Source: Anaeramoeba flamelloides | Lineage: Eukaryota; Metamonada; Anaeramoebidae | Length of the DNA: 64,000 nucleotides | NCBI GenBank assembly: GCA_027625915.1 | Contig: JANTQA010000012.1 | Coordinates: 5,912,501 to 5,976,500 of the forward strand | Direction: 5' to 3' | Shown: positions 23,640 through 36,343 of the stretch, piece after piece | Position numbering within the stretch: position 1 is the stretch's first letter | Layout of the letters: each line of letters begins with the position of its first letter | The notes under the pieces: model-generated | What the model saw: the letters and a program-made list of their open reading frames with translations, nothing else | What the model was told of the DNA's origin: nothing | Databases searched by the model: none | Made by a program: the position numbers and the translations under genes

Positions 23640-26600
23640 CCCTAAAAATCATGGCAAACTTTTATTTAAAATATCTTTTTTAAACTTGTTTCCACCAAAA
23701 CTATTTAAATATACAAAATTATTAACAACCATTTGTTTATTTTTCATAATAATTCAATTTCTTTATTAGTTTTGTTTTACATAAATGTAAGATATTAAAT
23801 TTTCTGATCTACATTTTAACTGATATCATTTTTTAGGATTGAAAATTACTATTTATTATTATCTTTTTGATCGAAAAAATTGTTTTCCTAACAGGAGTTC
23901 AATCTTGATAAATTTTCAACAGAATTGAAAAACTTATAACTGATTTTATATTTAAAAATTAGTTTATGCCCTTATCATATTTCAATTTTTTTATTGAATT
24001 TATTTCTACCTCATTTTAAACAAAAATTATAAATTTTTTTTTTTTTCATTTTTTCCTGAAATATTCAATGAACATATTTTGAAATATAGACAATAGATTT
24101 CTGATTAAATCATTATTAATATTCAACTTAATTTTATATTACTAATTTGCAAATATAACGACTTGTAAAGAAAATATTTTTTCAAAAAAAAAAAAAAAAA
24201 AAAAAATACCCCACTTTTTTGAAATGTCTTGTTTATTAAAATCAGTTGCTAATTATTTTTTTCGGGAGTTAATATTGATATAAAATTCCACAATAATAAA
24301 AGTTTATTCCTTTATAAAAAATGAAGGAAAAATGAAAAAGTAACAATTAAAGGATTAAATATCCTCATTGAATCTTTACAGGTGTCAATTTTATTTGTGG
24401 GCTAAATTAACAATGCATACTAACAACACTAGAATCTTTCACTAAATAATAACTTAAGGTAAAAGGAAATCTAAAAATTCACTTTAAATAGTATGTATTT
24501 ATAAATGAATAGTAATTGAATAAATAAATATTTAAGGTTTAAATCAATTGTTTATTACTTTGTGATTATTTTTGAAATGGAAATAGTAATTGAACTATTT
24601 AATGTAATTCTTTATGATATGAAACAATTTATTCAATTTTTGGATCCAAAAAAAGAATTTTCTTAATTTTAATCTTTTTTTTTTTATATAATAGCAAAAG
24701 AGATGATATAAGAGTCATGCTATATATTTTATGGTATTTTTAAATGCAACACTCATTTAAATCAAATAAAAAAATAATATTTTTTTTTAATTTCGAAATA
24801 CAAAAATGTTTGAATAAGAAAAAGATATATCAAGAATAAAAAGTGAGAGAAATTACCTCGTCTCCATTAATAACTTCACGAAAACTTTCTAATTTTGAAA
24901 GACGAACCCATCCTTTAGCAACTAAATATTGCTTATTTGAATCCTTTGATAGCATGTTTAAAGTATGGTATGTTGCCTTTTCAATTAATATTCTTCTATA
25001 CCAAGGTATGATTCTAACTTGCAAAAATTTTTGAAATTTATTCATAAAAACTTTTGTTTGAGATAAAGTTGTTTTTAAATCTGATAGCTGTGTTTTAACA
25101 TCATCAAGTTGTTCTTTTCTTTCTTCATCGGTTGATGCAACATTAAATACTTTGGCATTAAATGATTCAACTATTTTTGTTATTCTATTCCTTAAAAAAT
25201 CCCCTGAATAATAAACAACAAAAACTGTTCTGAATTCATTTTGTTTCTAATTATGAAAAAAATTGTAAGAATTTAAATTTTATATACATACAGATAGATA
25301 GATATAGATTTGTGTAATGAATTAATATTTTTTTTTTTTTTTTTTCTTCATTATGAAGAACATCTATATTTTAACGTTTTTTTTTTATTTTTATTAATGA
25401 AGGGGAAGATCGAAGATCCTCTCAGATCCTAATTTTAAATTTGAAAAAGTAATTAAATTGATAAGATAAAAAATATTTTGAAATTGAGTAAGCTCCAAGT
25501 TTTTTATTAGTTGAAAAAACAAAAAGAAAAATTAAAAAAGTAAAAAAAGAAAAAAAAACAAAAATAAAAAATTTGAGAAGAATTTTATAATAATAGACAA
25601 TTGGTAAATAGAAAAAAAAAAAATAAAAAAACATCCCATTTTTAATTTAAGAACACTCTAAATTATAACCACAATCTTTTTATTTAAATTTTTTTGTTTA
25701 TAGCTTTAAGCAATTCTGAATGATTAGTTGGGGGTAGTTGCTCTGACTTTTTTTTTCTTCTTGATCGAATTTTTTTGATTTAACTTGATAATTTTTACCT
25801 TTAGTTTTTCTTTTTTTATTTTCAAGTTACTCATACTGGCATGCTCCAGTATCCCAGTGTTAGTAAGTAATGACTTGGTTTTTTTTTATATAGTTCTTCT
25901 TTTCAATATAAAGAATATTCAATCAGGGGAAAAAAGACAAAAAATAAAAATATTTTTTCTTAAGGGATAAGTACTCGACGACAACACGGTAAATTTTTCA
26001 AATATGTTATTGGTGATATTCTCTACTTACAAATTTTGTAGATGTCAAGTGTAAAAAAATACTGATAGAATAAGAAACCTCAGAAAAAAATATTTTTTCA
26101 CTGATATCATTTTTTTTTTTCCATTTTTTATGAAAAAGAAAACTATTTAATTTCATTTTATTTCTTACACTATTAAAGTTTTTGCCATGTTTATTCTCAT
26201 TTACATCATTATTATACAATACCAAGTCTTTGTTGACAGGAATATTAATTAAAGAATTTTATTTTCAATTTTGAGATAATATTTCTGGTGAACCAAAAAA
26301 TTGATTTATTCAACCAATTGAAAAATAATTGTATTTTTTTAAGAAGATGTAGTTAGAAATATTAAAGTTTTAAAGTCATTTACAAAGTTTAACCAAGAAA
26401 TTGTGTTTTTGTTCTAAGATGAAATTTAAATTTTTCAAAATAAAATTTTCTTGAAAATATTTTAGAATTTTTTAAATTAGTTTATCCTCAAAATTTAAAA
26501 TTAATTTTTTATGACAAAAAATGATTTAAATTGTTAGATTGATTCTTGTGATAAATCAAATGATTTGTCAATAAAAAAATTTTTTCAAAATTGAATTTCA

Positions 26601-29600
26601 AAAAAGAAAATTCTTTGATAATTTTTTTTTTTGATTTTTTGAAAACCAAAAAAATAACTTTTTTCAAACTTTAAAGAATAAAAAATTTTTGCTTAATAGA
26701 TCGAAAATTTATTGATAAAATTTTGTTAAACTTCTATCTAATTTTCATTTATTAAATCGTCTATACCCCAATTAGCTTTATTGGCTGTGATTTGAATTGA
26801 AATATTAATAATTAAAAATAATAACAAAATAAAAAATTTTACTTTCAAAATCAATACTTTCCAAAATAAAATAAAATAAACCCCAATTCAAAATTTTTAA
26901 CACACCAAAATTCAATTTGTGAAGAAAAAAACTTATTTAATCAATTCAAGAAGATTTACCAAATTAGAACCATTCACTAATTGAAATGTTAACACTTCTT
27001 CATAAATTACAATACTCCTAAAACAATAAATAAATAATTATCAATACAAATAAATGAAGGGTGTGTCAAAAATTTTGGAGAGAGCAAAACAAAAAAATAC
27101 ATTGTAAATTTGTTGAAATTCTATTAGGATTATTGATCGATCAAATGGTTAGATACTACCAACATATTTTATTTGAGTTCTTCTATTTGGAACAACTTAA
27201 ATTTAACCATAATATCAATTGCTCAAAAAATTTTTGATCCAACGAAACAAATTACGTAATTCAAACAATGAAATCAAAAAAAAAACTAAAAGATGAAAAA
27301 ATGATTTTCATATTTTACAAAAATCAAAATTATCTCCAATTTCAATGAAATTGTATTATTGTGATTGTTTGGAACGTTTTAGCTGTGTGGAAAATTTTGA
27401 ATTTTAGTTTATATTAATTTTTCACCAGTAAACTGAAGTTTTAAAAATCATTTGTTACAAAAATTAGAAAGTATAGGTTATATTGTTTAAATTTAAGCTT
27501 CATTCTTCCCAAACTTAAAATTTTCAAAAAAAGTTAGCTTATTTAAAAATATTAATTTCGGAAAGGGTGGAATATATATATAGATAGATAGATAGATAGA
27601 TAGGTAGGTAGCTAGGTAGCTAGGTAGATAGGTAGATAGATAGATCTAGATGAATACTAAAATAATTTTATATTTTAAATCCTATTATTTATTTACGTTG
27701 ACGAAAAAAATGTTAATGAAAAAAATACATATATCATAAAAAAAGACATTTACTTTTTAAAATTCCTAATGATTTCTTTGTTCTTTTTCTATTCTCTTTT
27801 CAATAGTATTTTCTTTTTTTTTAATACATTCTTAGTTTTTTCAAATTTGAAATTTTCGTTGCCTTTTGAAAGCATTCTGTTATTAAAAATGTAACTATGT
27901 TATCAATCGAATATTGTGATCAAAACATTTTTGTTTTATTTTGAACAGTTGATCAATGTTTTATGAAGCCAAATACAAAATTATCAAATAAATGACTTTT
28001 TTTAGAAATTAGATCATGCATAAGAAAGGTGCTTTTCTCTCTTCAAAAATGAATTATATAAAATAAATCAATTGCTTTTTAAATTAAAGTGGGGTATTAA
28101 GTACTAAGTTTGCAATTTACCAATTTGTCTCAACACATTTTGTTCAAATCTCATTTAATATGTAAAGGAATGATCTTTAAAATATTCTACAATTTGGATC
28201 AAAAAATCATTTTATGTCATTATTTAAATGGAAAATGAACAAGAAATTTTGAGATACGTGAACTCAAAAGCCTTGTTATGAAACGTGAAAATGAAAAAAA
28301 AAAAAATAATCACGATTTTTAAACCTTAAAAAAACTTCTCAATTAACAACTTGTAATCTAAATGATCATATTGTCCATGATTTTTGACCATTGGGTTACG
28401 TTGAATTGTTACATTGTCTCCACAAACCATTACAGCCGTTTCAACAATACTGAAATATTAAAAGACATAGAAATTGGTTGTCTATTATAAAATTTGTGGT
28501 TTTTTGAAATAGAAAATTCAATTTCGATCATAAGATCAAAATTTCAACTTTTTTTAATTCATTAGAGTTATTTTTTTTTGTCAAAACCAAGATAAAAATT
28601 AAATTTTCTCAAGAATTGAAATCACAGAAATCATGGAAACTTGAAAGTATTTTTTGATCATTGTTTTTAAATTGTCAAAACCTGAGATTTTAACAATTTT
28701 GGAAATTGAAGATCCTCACTAATGTAAGTTTTTTTATGAATTTGTTTGTCAATTTCCATAATCAAAGGAACCAAAAAATGGATAACTTATTTAATCTTCT
28801 ATGATAAATTTTATTGTTTAGGATGATCTTTAATAACCATTTTACGGTTTTTCAGACAAAAAAAAAAATTTCAGAATAGAAAATCAAATTTCAGGTTCTA
28901 ATAAAATTTCATGGTAGGGATGGTACAGCTGTATTAATTATTACAAAAGGGTTTGTGATTTTGTCTTATTTTTTTTTTTTTGGTTCTTTTTATTTTTCCT
29001 TGAATTAAATCTCCACCAGATGACTAAGAGGACAGTTCCTCCTCGAATTGTTTTTGAAACAACATGATCCATGCCAAACGCACTCGACATTTTTTTTGGG
29101 CTTTTTTAATAAAATTTTCTTTGTTTGGATCGTTTCTCTCAAAACCCAATTAATTGTATCAAGATAAATTGTGTTGGGACTTGAGTGGGAAAGGTTTTGA
29201 AGAATTTTTCATCAAAAAGATCTTTTGGGAATTAAACTTGCAAAAATAAGACAGTTTTTTTTTTTTCTTTAAAAAAAAAATATTGTGTCGGCTGAGAAAA
29301 AAATGATCTTTTTTTTTATAGGAAATGGGAATTTTACTGAATTTAATCCAATATCAAAACAATTACGGTGCCATTTCATTATTCAAAAATCTGTTTGTTT
29401 TAAAAATAACAAAGGCATGGTCATCCAAAATTTTCTCTTTTCTGTTTATTGTCGTTTGAAAACAATTTTTTAGAACCCTATCAACTCAACTTACAATCTA
29501 GAAAAAAAACAAAATAGAAAATTGCCTACAATGTGTAAGGGTTCTAAAAATTGTTATGAAAGGGAAATTTTCTCAAAAAGACGATTTTTGCCAACCTTCT

Positions 29601-31518
29601 TTTTCATTTTTTAATACGTTGGTTAGAAAAATTTCGAAAATTTTTAGTAAAAAAAATTCATTTTCTCCTTCTTAGATCTCTCCGAATAAAAATTTGTAGG
29701 TTTTAACAACCACCAAACCCTGATAAGAACACCCAATACTTTAAATTCCAATTACAAACTTTGTCGTTAATTGGTTTCATTTTTTTCAAAAGAAATGGAG
29801 AAGATTCATTAAAAAGATGAAAAAATGATAACACATAAATATTTTCCAAATCTCTCTCGAGCAAGCCTGAAAGGATTTGCTATTTGATTTGTTTGGCCAT
29901 TTTAAAAGAGCTCCTATAATTATGGGAAATAGTTTAGGATGTTTTTTATTCAAATTTCAAATCTATTTGGTTCTTTAATAAATGATTTGAATTCTCTCTA
30001 GTTTGGGTTCTTGTAGTTTTCACTTGAAAATCAAATAGCAGGATTAATGTGTTTTTAATTTTTCTTTCTTTTTTACATTTTATTTTCAAGTTTTCTGATG
30101 TTGTAAATTAATCTTAGATTCTAAAGGAGTCGTTTGTTTGTTTTCCAAAAACCTAAATTTAAAAAGACAAAAAAAAAAAACACATTTTTTTGTTCGTTAC
30201 GACATATTTTTGAATTTAAAATCTACAAAGATTCTCTCAAAAATTTCTTTATAAGCACACACCTTTTACAGAACTTGGGCGTTTGTGTCGGGTACAGCCT
30301 TAAGTAAGTCTGCGTTCATTTTTTAAACCCTGCTATTGATTTTTAATTGTTTATTTTTTGTTTGTTTTGAAAATGGTTATTAATTACCTTAACTGGGTTA
30401 TAAATTGGATCGGTAATATCCCAAAATGAGACATAAGCATTTCCTTTTGTACCTCTCCAAAGCAGTTTTTCTACGCGCCCACGTGACTCTGTACTTATAG
30501 TACCTGTGACGATACTGAATTTTAAATATTGATCGTAAATGTTTGTGCTGTCAATAGCCTCAATTTTTTTTTGATCGATCTTGGTACTTTGTTCTTTATC
30601 ATTGTTTGTTTTATCTTTTTTGAATTCATCAAGTTCAATCAAATCTTCGTCTGAATTTAATTTGTTTGCGTTGAGTTCTGAAGATGTTGAGTCAGAGCCT
30701 GAGCCTGAGCTTGAGCTCGAGTTTGAATTTTTGTCTTGATTAAAAGCTTTGTCTTTTAAATACTTTTTGACGGTCTCGAGATTGTGTTGAAATTCGATTA
30801 ATTCAAACCACCTTCTTTTGAGATTTTGTTCATTTTCTACAAGATCATTTAATTTTATGGAATTTTCCAGAATTTCTTCCTTTTGTGATTACAAATTTAA
30901 AAATGAAAAAGTGTGTTTTGAGTGTGAAATTTTATTTATGAAAAAAAAAAAAGGGAGATTGTGGAGATGAAAAAAAAAATTTTAATTTTTTCATTGTAAT
31001 TTGATTTTTACTGCAAAATCCCCCACAACAGGTATTATCATTATGTTTTGAAAAATATGTGTATTACCAGGGCTAATAATAAAGACAAAGTCTAAGATCG
31101 GAATATGTTTTTTTTTTTTTGTCTTCAAGAAGGTCTTGTTTTTTTAATTTTTTTTTGTGATTTTTAACAGTTTTCTTTTGGTAATGAGAAAAAAAGAGTG
31201 TGTCCTTACTTCGATAGCATCAATGCTGCCGTTTTCAATATTGTCATTATCTTCAGATTGTAAAAGATAGTTTGCATCCTTTGGTGGCTCTGGGAGCCCG
31301 ATAGTAACAGCTTCAAATTTACGTACAGTTCGTTCAAGTTTGTCAAATTTTTTTACATCGTTGTGATAATCACGCAAAATATTTGGTTTTCCTGCATTGA
31401 GATCCAGAAATTGAATCGCAGACAGTTGACCAAGAGACTTGATTAAAGGGTACGCAGTCTCCTGTTTAATTAGAAGCTGTACCAACTGCATTTCTTCAGA
31501 TCGGAAATAAAAACTCAT
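18376..31518 (-). CDS. ATP6V0A: V-type H+-ATPase V0 subunit a (Vph1/Stv1 family)
   Basis: This subunit forms the proton half-channels of the V-ATPase in endomembranes. Five exons join in frame: 31210-31518, 30388-30879, 24857-25246, 18795-19876 and 18376-18676 (309+492+390+1082+301 nt, 857 aa), the usual family length. The N-terminus MSFYFRSEEMQLVQLL is the classic start. The soluble half includes WYRRILIEKATYHTLNML. The membrane half includes YREINPAP, FPFLFSVMFSDLGHG and YPFGVDPEW. The last junction rebuilds NTASYTRLWALSLSHSELS, whose Arg (about 758) matches yeast Vph1 Arg735, essential for proton transport. EGLSAFLHTLRLHWIEFF follows near the C-terminus. The introns are 330, 5141, 4980 and 118 bp. 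Acceptors are AAG for intron 1 and TAG for the others. Confidence 0.95.
20226..21480 (+). repeat. Dispersed repeat family C (about 1.2 kb), intronic copy
   Basis: Co-linear with 57985-59200 over its whole length. Shared words in order include TTGAAAATTTTTAATTG, TTATGTTTTGAAT, TTGAAATTAATC, AAATCAAGAATGAAA, AGAATTAAAAATAAAACCAA, CATTTTTTAGTTG and AGTTAAAGAAATGATTT. No open reading frame or terminal repeats were recognised. The limits are approximate. Confidence 0.8.
22364..22574. repeat. 87-bp near-perfect inverted repeat (foldback)
   Basis: The arms 22364-22450 and 22488-22574 are inverse complements at 86 of 87 positions around a 37-nt loop. The arm centre (CACAAACTTCCAATGGGAGT) is unusually complex for this region. 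Transcribed as part of the V-ATPase pre-mRNA, it would form a long duplex. Confidence 0.95.
23750..24175 (+). repeat. Dispersed repeat family A, intronic copy 2
   Basis: The partner of 17085-17515, in the same orientation. It carries the same two nearly identical cores (23880-23969 and 24078-24124) within more diverged flanks. Confidence 0.8.
26665..26865 (+). repeat. Dispersed repeat family F, copy 2
   Basis: Direct partner of 11155-11350. It abuts the inverted family D copy at 26885. Confidence 0.7.
26885..27412 (-). repeat. Dispersed repeat family D, inverted intronic copy
   Basis: The reverse complement aligns with 9279-9830 at what looks like 75-80% identity. The words TCGATCAATAATCCTAATAG and GAATTTCAACAAATTTACAA have close counterparts there. 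Confidence 0.75.
27572..27650. repeat. TAGA/TAGG/TAGC microsatellite
   Basis: A tetranucleotide array that starts as TAGA units, drifts through TAGG and TAGC, and returns to TAGA. It is preceded by a short AT run. Confidence 0.95.
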
Positions 31519-32224
31519 CTTACAATTTTATTAGTAATCTGAATTGGGAAGAAAAGAAAATGATTTTTTTTTTTCGAATAAATTTTTTTCAAATACATAA
31601 ATTTTTATGTTTAAATTGTAAATTTAATGGTTCTGTTCATTCAAAAGACTCTAACGTTATGCTATTGAATTTTTTTTTCCACAAATAATCTTTCTCGTTT
31701 TCCATCAATGTGTTGAAGCCCTTCTTTGAAAACAAACTTAATTTGAGACACCACTGTTTAGTTAGTGATCAAAAGAGTACTACTTTTAAATTAACCTAAG
31801 TTACAAAATCTTCAAAAGGAAAGTTTTTTAAATTCTATTGATTGATTAAAATAAAACAAGTTGCGTAAATTTATTTTTATAAAGTACTATTAATTTTGAA
31901 CTGAAAAATCCTTTTAATTTTAACAGAGTGAGATAACACGTTTTCTTTTCAGTGTTTCAGAGTATAACTCTGAATATCTCCTCGTGAAAGAATTTTTGAG
32001 AATCCTTCCTAGTTAATATCCATAAATTCAGTGATTTTCTTTTTATCACAGGTAATTGTAACTTCCAAGTCCATAAATATTTCACAATTTAATAGTAGGA
32101 ATAAAACCTAGATCTTCTCAAAGTCAAGCGAAAATTTATGTTTCAATTTCTTCATACTATTTTGCCTAACGCCCTGATTTTTTCCAAAAACAATTTGGAA
32201 ATCTTCTTTTAGTGATTTAATTAT

Positions 32225-32850
32225 GGAAGTAAGTACATTTTTCAAATTCTGAGTTCCACCATTTGTGTGAAACTGAATCTTTCAAATCATTTCTTTAATC
32301 AAATGTATTAATATTTTAATAAATATGAAAGTGTGGGATGGATCCTTTTAGAATATATTTTCATACCAACTCAAAAATGGAAATCAAAAAAATGAAAAAA
32401 TTGATCAAGAAAAAATACATCAAAATCATTTATTTCTTGATCTTAACTGTAATGTTTGGTACGTTTACCTCTTTTTAATTCGGTTTTATTTTTAATTCTT
32501 CATGAAAATACTTTTGTTTGTAAAAATTTTGATAAACAAATTACTGTTCAATCGAAAGAATTTTCCAAAATGAATTTAAAAATCCTATTTTCATTTATGT
32601 CTTCTAATTCTTGATTGGGTTTTAGAAAATAGGATATTTATTAAATTCCTATTCAGAAATAAAGCTCTAATGTACAAATTGGTTTGATTTTATAATTATT
32701 TATTTTTCATTAAAATGATAACTCAGTTTAATTCCTCCTTATTTAAATTTTTTCGTATTTTTTCTTTTTCTTTTGGGTTAAATCTTTTGTAACTGTGTTT
32801 GGATTCCAAGAACTCAATTCCTTTTATTCTATTTTTTGAATTGGTATTCT
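32225..32850 (+). repeat. Dispersed repeat family G, copy 1
   Basis: Co-linear with 56475-57110. Shared words include GAAATCAAAAAAATGAAAAA, ATTTATTTCTTGATCTTA, ACTTTTGTTTGTAAAA, AATCCTATTTTCATTTA and TAATTATTTATTTT. No coding capacity was seen. Confidence 0.8.
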
Positions 32851-33605
32851 TTATTTTTCTTATTTAATTAAAGTTATTTGAAAAAAGAATTTTGAAAAAT
32901 ATTTGAAAAAAAATGTTTTGTAAAAAAATAATAAATAGTAATGGAGTTAGAAATCAAAGCTAATAATTATTTGGGTTCACACAAACTAAGAAGATAAAGC
33001 AAAACAAATCTTCTAAAATAGGCTTTTATGGATTTTTTTTTTTTCATTTTAGATTTCAACAAATTTATTGTGAAAGGTGATCTTTCGTGTTTGGTATTCT
33101 AAATCAAAAATATTTTTTTCAAATGTACCCCTTACTCATTCCTACTTTATTAGTTTACTCTAGGATTAATTTGAAAAAAAATCAACTAAAAACACATTTC
33201 TCCGATCCAAAACCTAATTTAAGAAAACTAAAAAGATTAGAAAAAAAAATAAATGAAAAATTGAAAAATGAAAGATTCAACCCTTAATTACTTTCTTTTC
33301 ACAAATAGAGTAGCGAATGATTTTTTGGTTTCAGGTAGGTTCGATCTTGAATTAATAGAAATCTTTAAAAAATATTAAATATTTTTGTTTCAAAAATTTT
33401 ATTTTAATCATAATATTGGGAAATAAAATGATTATCTTGTAAAAGCCAAAAAATGATTCTTATTCTCACTATTATTTTCAAAAAATTATGATTTCTATTA
33501 TTTGATATCTTCAGAATACTGTTTTGAATTGGTTTAAAATGCACGTTTCCTTGTTTATACGTTCTTGGGAATTTCTTCTTTTTCTGTTTCTCCATTGATA
33601 ATTAT

Positions 33606-33860
33606 AATGTGTGACCAACAACTATAATCCATGTTTCGAAATATAATCTGTGCTTTTTTTTTCTTATTATTACAAGGTAAGATCCAAATCAATGCCCAAT
33701 GGTGTACTTGATTTAAAATCTATTTTGAAAATAAAATCCTGTATTTTTTAAGTAAATTTTAAATTATTAATGCAATTTGTTCAAAATTTCTTTATAATTG
33801 TCTCAGTTTTTTTCAAATTTTTTAATTTTTTTAATTTTTTTTTATATAAAAATTTCCACA
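33606..33860 (+). repeat. Dispersed repeat family B, partial copy
   Basis: It matches the first half of 35041-35460 (AATATAATCTGTGCTTTTTT against AATATAATCCGTGCTTTTTT, and TTTTAAATTATTAATGCAAT against a one-mismatch partner). Confidence 0.65.
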
Positions 33861-34564
33861 AGTGTCTAGTAATTTACGTAGAACGGCTTCATATTCAAGG
33901 GGTGAATTGAAAAGAAAAAGGGTTGTTGTGAAATTTCCCTTCTTTTGATTGGTGATATTCAAATCACAAATAAAAAATTAGGATCTTCTATTTCAAAAAA
34001 TTCAATTCAAAAAAAAAAGTTTAAGAAGCTTTCTCAACTTCCACAAATCAAAATTTATAAAAAAAATTACTTACTTCTTTTTTTCAATTTTCAACCGGTT
34101 AAATTTCTTCAATTTAAGATAAATGATTTTTTTCAAGTATAGAATCAATTTAATTTCGTTTAATTAAATATTTGGTTAGATTGTAACTCTCTATATATGA
34201 CAAAGTAAGGGTTTTGTAACATTCATTAGATTAAAATAACTTATTTGAGAAAGGAAACAAATGAAATAAAAAAATCTTTAAGATCTTAAAAAGTGCCAAA
34301 GAGGGACACTTCAAAATCAACACAGTTGTTTTCAAAATGATAAATCACAACCATTCTAATTCGAAATTGAGTATTGTGTTATTTGGCAATTTTTTCAAAA
34401 ATGTCCTCGATTTTATCTTGATTTTTAGAGATCGATCATCCTTCACATGTTGATTAGTTTTAGAGCATTTTTTCGGTACTCATTAAAATTAGAATATTTA
34501 ATTGATCCATTTCATAAAAATTATTTTTAACTGTATTGACTTGACCCTTATAAAGTAACCGATT

Positions 34565-34710
34565 TTTTTGGGATAAATTTTCTATTTTGATCCTTTATTT
34601 TTAGAATTTCTTTTTCAAACATTAGTACTTTAAGAAACCAATGTCATATTTATTGTTGTGTTTATTATTGGTTCCATTAATCGGTTGATATATAGTTCTT
34701 CCATAACAAA
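34565..34710 (+). repeat. Dispersed repeat family B, partial copy
   Basis: It matches the second half of 35041-35460, including ACTTTAAGAAACCAAT, TTTATTATTGGTT and a GGTTGATGTATAG or GGTTGATATATAG block. Confidence 0.7.
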
Positions 34711-35040
34711 AAAAAAAAACAGTTTTTAATTATGAAACGCCGATTAATCTTTTCTGGATACATATTTTCGATAACAGTATAGTGTTACAATATTTTGATC
34801 ACTTGTAAACGTTTTATAATGTGTTAAAGTAAATAGTATAGGATTAGCCCTTCTTTACTAGTAAATTTTTTGAAAAATGTTTTGGTACCAAAAGTTGACT
34901 TCAAAAACAACACTTGTCTGTGGGTCTCTAAAATTTTAAAATGAGAAAGAAAAATCAACAATTAATTCTTAAAAATTTCCAAAAAACACTTAAATAAAAA
35001 TTCCAAGTAAAATTTGATCATTTAAATTCTAAAACGTGTT

Positions 35041-35460
35041 ATTAATCTTACAGTGATCAAAATAATGTGTACCCAACGACAATAACCCATGTATTTAAAA
35101 ATATAATCCGTGCTTTTTTTTATTCTTCTTGTCCCAAAGCAATATCCAATTTACTATCTTGTAGTATACCTATTTTCAAATCAATTTTGAAAGTAAAGGT
35201 CTTGATATAAAAATAAATTTTAAATTATTAATACAATTAGTTGAAAATTTTTGCTACTTTTCTAATTTTTTTGAGATTTTTTCTTTTTTGAGAAAAATTT
35301 TCTTAACAATTAACTCTATTTTTTGAGACAAATTTTGCAATTTGATCCTTCATTTTTAGAATTTCTTTTTAAATAATAGAACTTTAAGAAACCAATACCA
35401 TATCTAATTAAGGTTTATTATTGGTTTCTTTGATTGGTTGATGTATAGGTCTTCTATAAC
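35041..35460 (+). repeat. Dispersed repeat family B, longest copy
   Basis: It joins the halves seen separately at 33606-33860 and 34565-34710. It also matches 45245-45630 and, inverted, 746-910. No terminal inverted repeats were found. Confidence 0.7.
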
Positions 35461-35864
35461 AAAAAAACACACATTTTATTTCAAAAAAGGTTTAAAATTT
35501 TTTACAAGCTTTATTTTAACAACAGTATATTCAATTCTTAATCATCTAAAATTGGAATTTTTTTTCACATTAACAACATAAATACAAGTCTAGGTGAATT
35601 TAAGCAAAATTTTCATCATCTAGGGATGAGTAACATTCATTATTCCTCTACCACAAGAAAAAAAAAGCAAAAACTCATATTCAAAGAGCTATTTCAGCAA
35701 ATAATTTTGACAATACATTTTATTTGTCTCAATATTTTGAATGAAGAAAGAGTTGTCCATGAGAATTTCGTTTGGGCATCTGATCGATCACGTCAATAGG
35801 AATTGATGGCAAAAGTAATTCTATTAAGACAAAATTTTTTAATGTTTTAGTTTTTGATAAAATA

Positions 35865-36343
35865 CAGTGGTGGAAATAACCCGTTCAGACAACCTTTAAC
35901 CCATTACTAAAATTTAACTCATGTTTTTTTTTCAGACTTGGGTATTGGAAGACCAGAAATCACTTATAGATTCTTGGTTCAGATCCAAATTGACTTTATA
36001 GGTTAGATCTTTGATTAATCGAAATGGCTCAATTATATTAAATGCTTTTGTTTCAAAAATTTCATCATATTTTCAAAATTACGGTTAGATTAAATGATTT
36101 TTTTATCACAATTCAAAAAATGAAATTTTGCTCATTTTTTTGTCAAAAAATTACATTTTAATCTCACCAGTATCTTCATAATTCTTTTTTAAAATTTATT
36201 TAAAGAACACTATTTCTTGTTTATATACATGTTTTCATCCCATTGATTTGTTTCTTTTATTTCTAGAGTCAGCCAATATTTTTTGTATAAGTTAAATTTT
36301 AGTAATGGGTTAAAATAAAAAACATGGGTTAGTTACACCACTG
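35865..36343. mobile_element. Tc1/mariner-type non-autonomous element (MITE, 479 bp)
   Basis: The ends are inverted repeats starting CAGTGGTGGAAATAACCC (left) and CAGTGGTGTAACTAACCC (right, complement strand). A further shared sub-terminal block, TTTAACCCATTACTAAAATT, lies just inside. TA dinucleotides flank both ends, the target duplication typical of Tc1/mariner transposons. The interior shows no transposase reading frame, so mobilisation would need an enzyme encoded elsewhere. Its interior partly resembles 33350-33600, which may be a decayed relative without ends. Confidence 0.85.

Larger units (their letters stand above)
19877..24856 (-). other. Giant intron 3 of the V-ATPase a gene (4980 bp)
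   Basis: The boundaries are GTAATT...TTAATAG, phase 0. It contains family C (20226-21480), an 87-bp inverted repeat (22364-22574), an (AT)n run at about 23600-23635 and family A (23750-24175). No coding exon was recognised inside it. Confidence 0.85.
25247..30387 (-). other. Giant intron 2 of the V-ATPase a gene (5141 bp)
   Basis: The boundaries are GTAATT...AATTAG, phase 0. It contains family F (26665-26865), an inverted family D copy (26885-27412), a TAGA/TAGG microsatellite and a higher-complexity island at about 28320-30340. That island has short open stretches that I could not assign. Confidence 0.85.
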
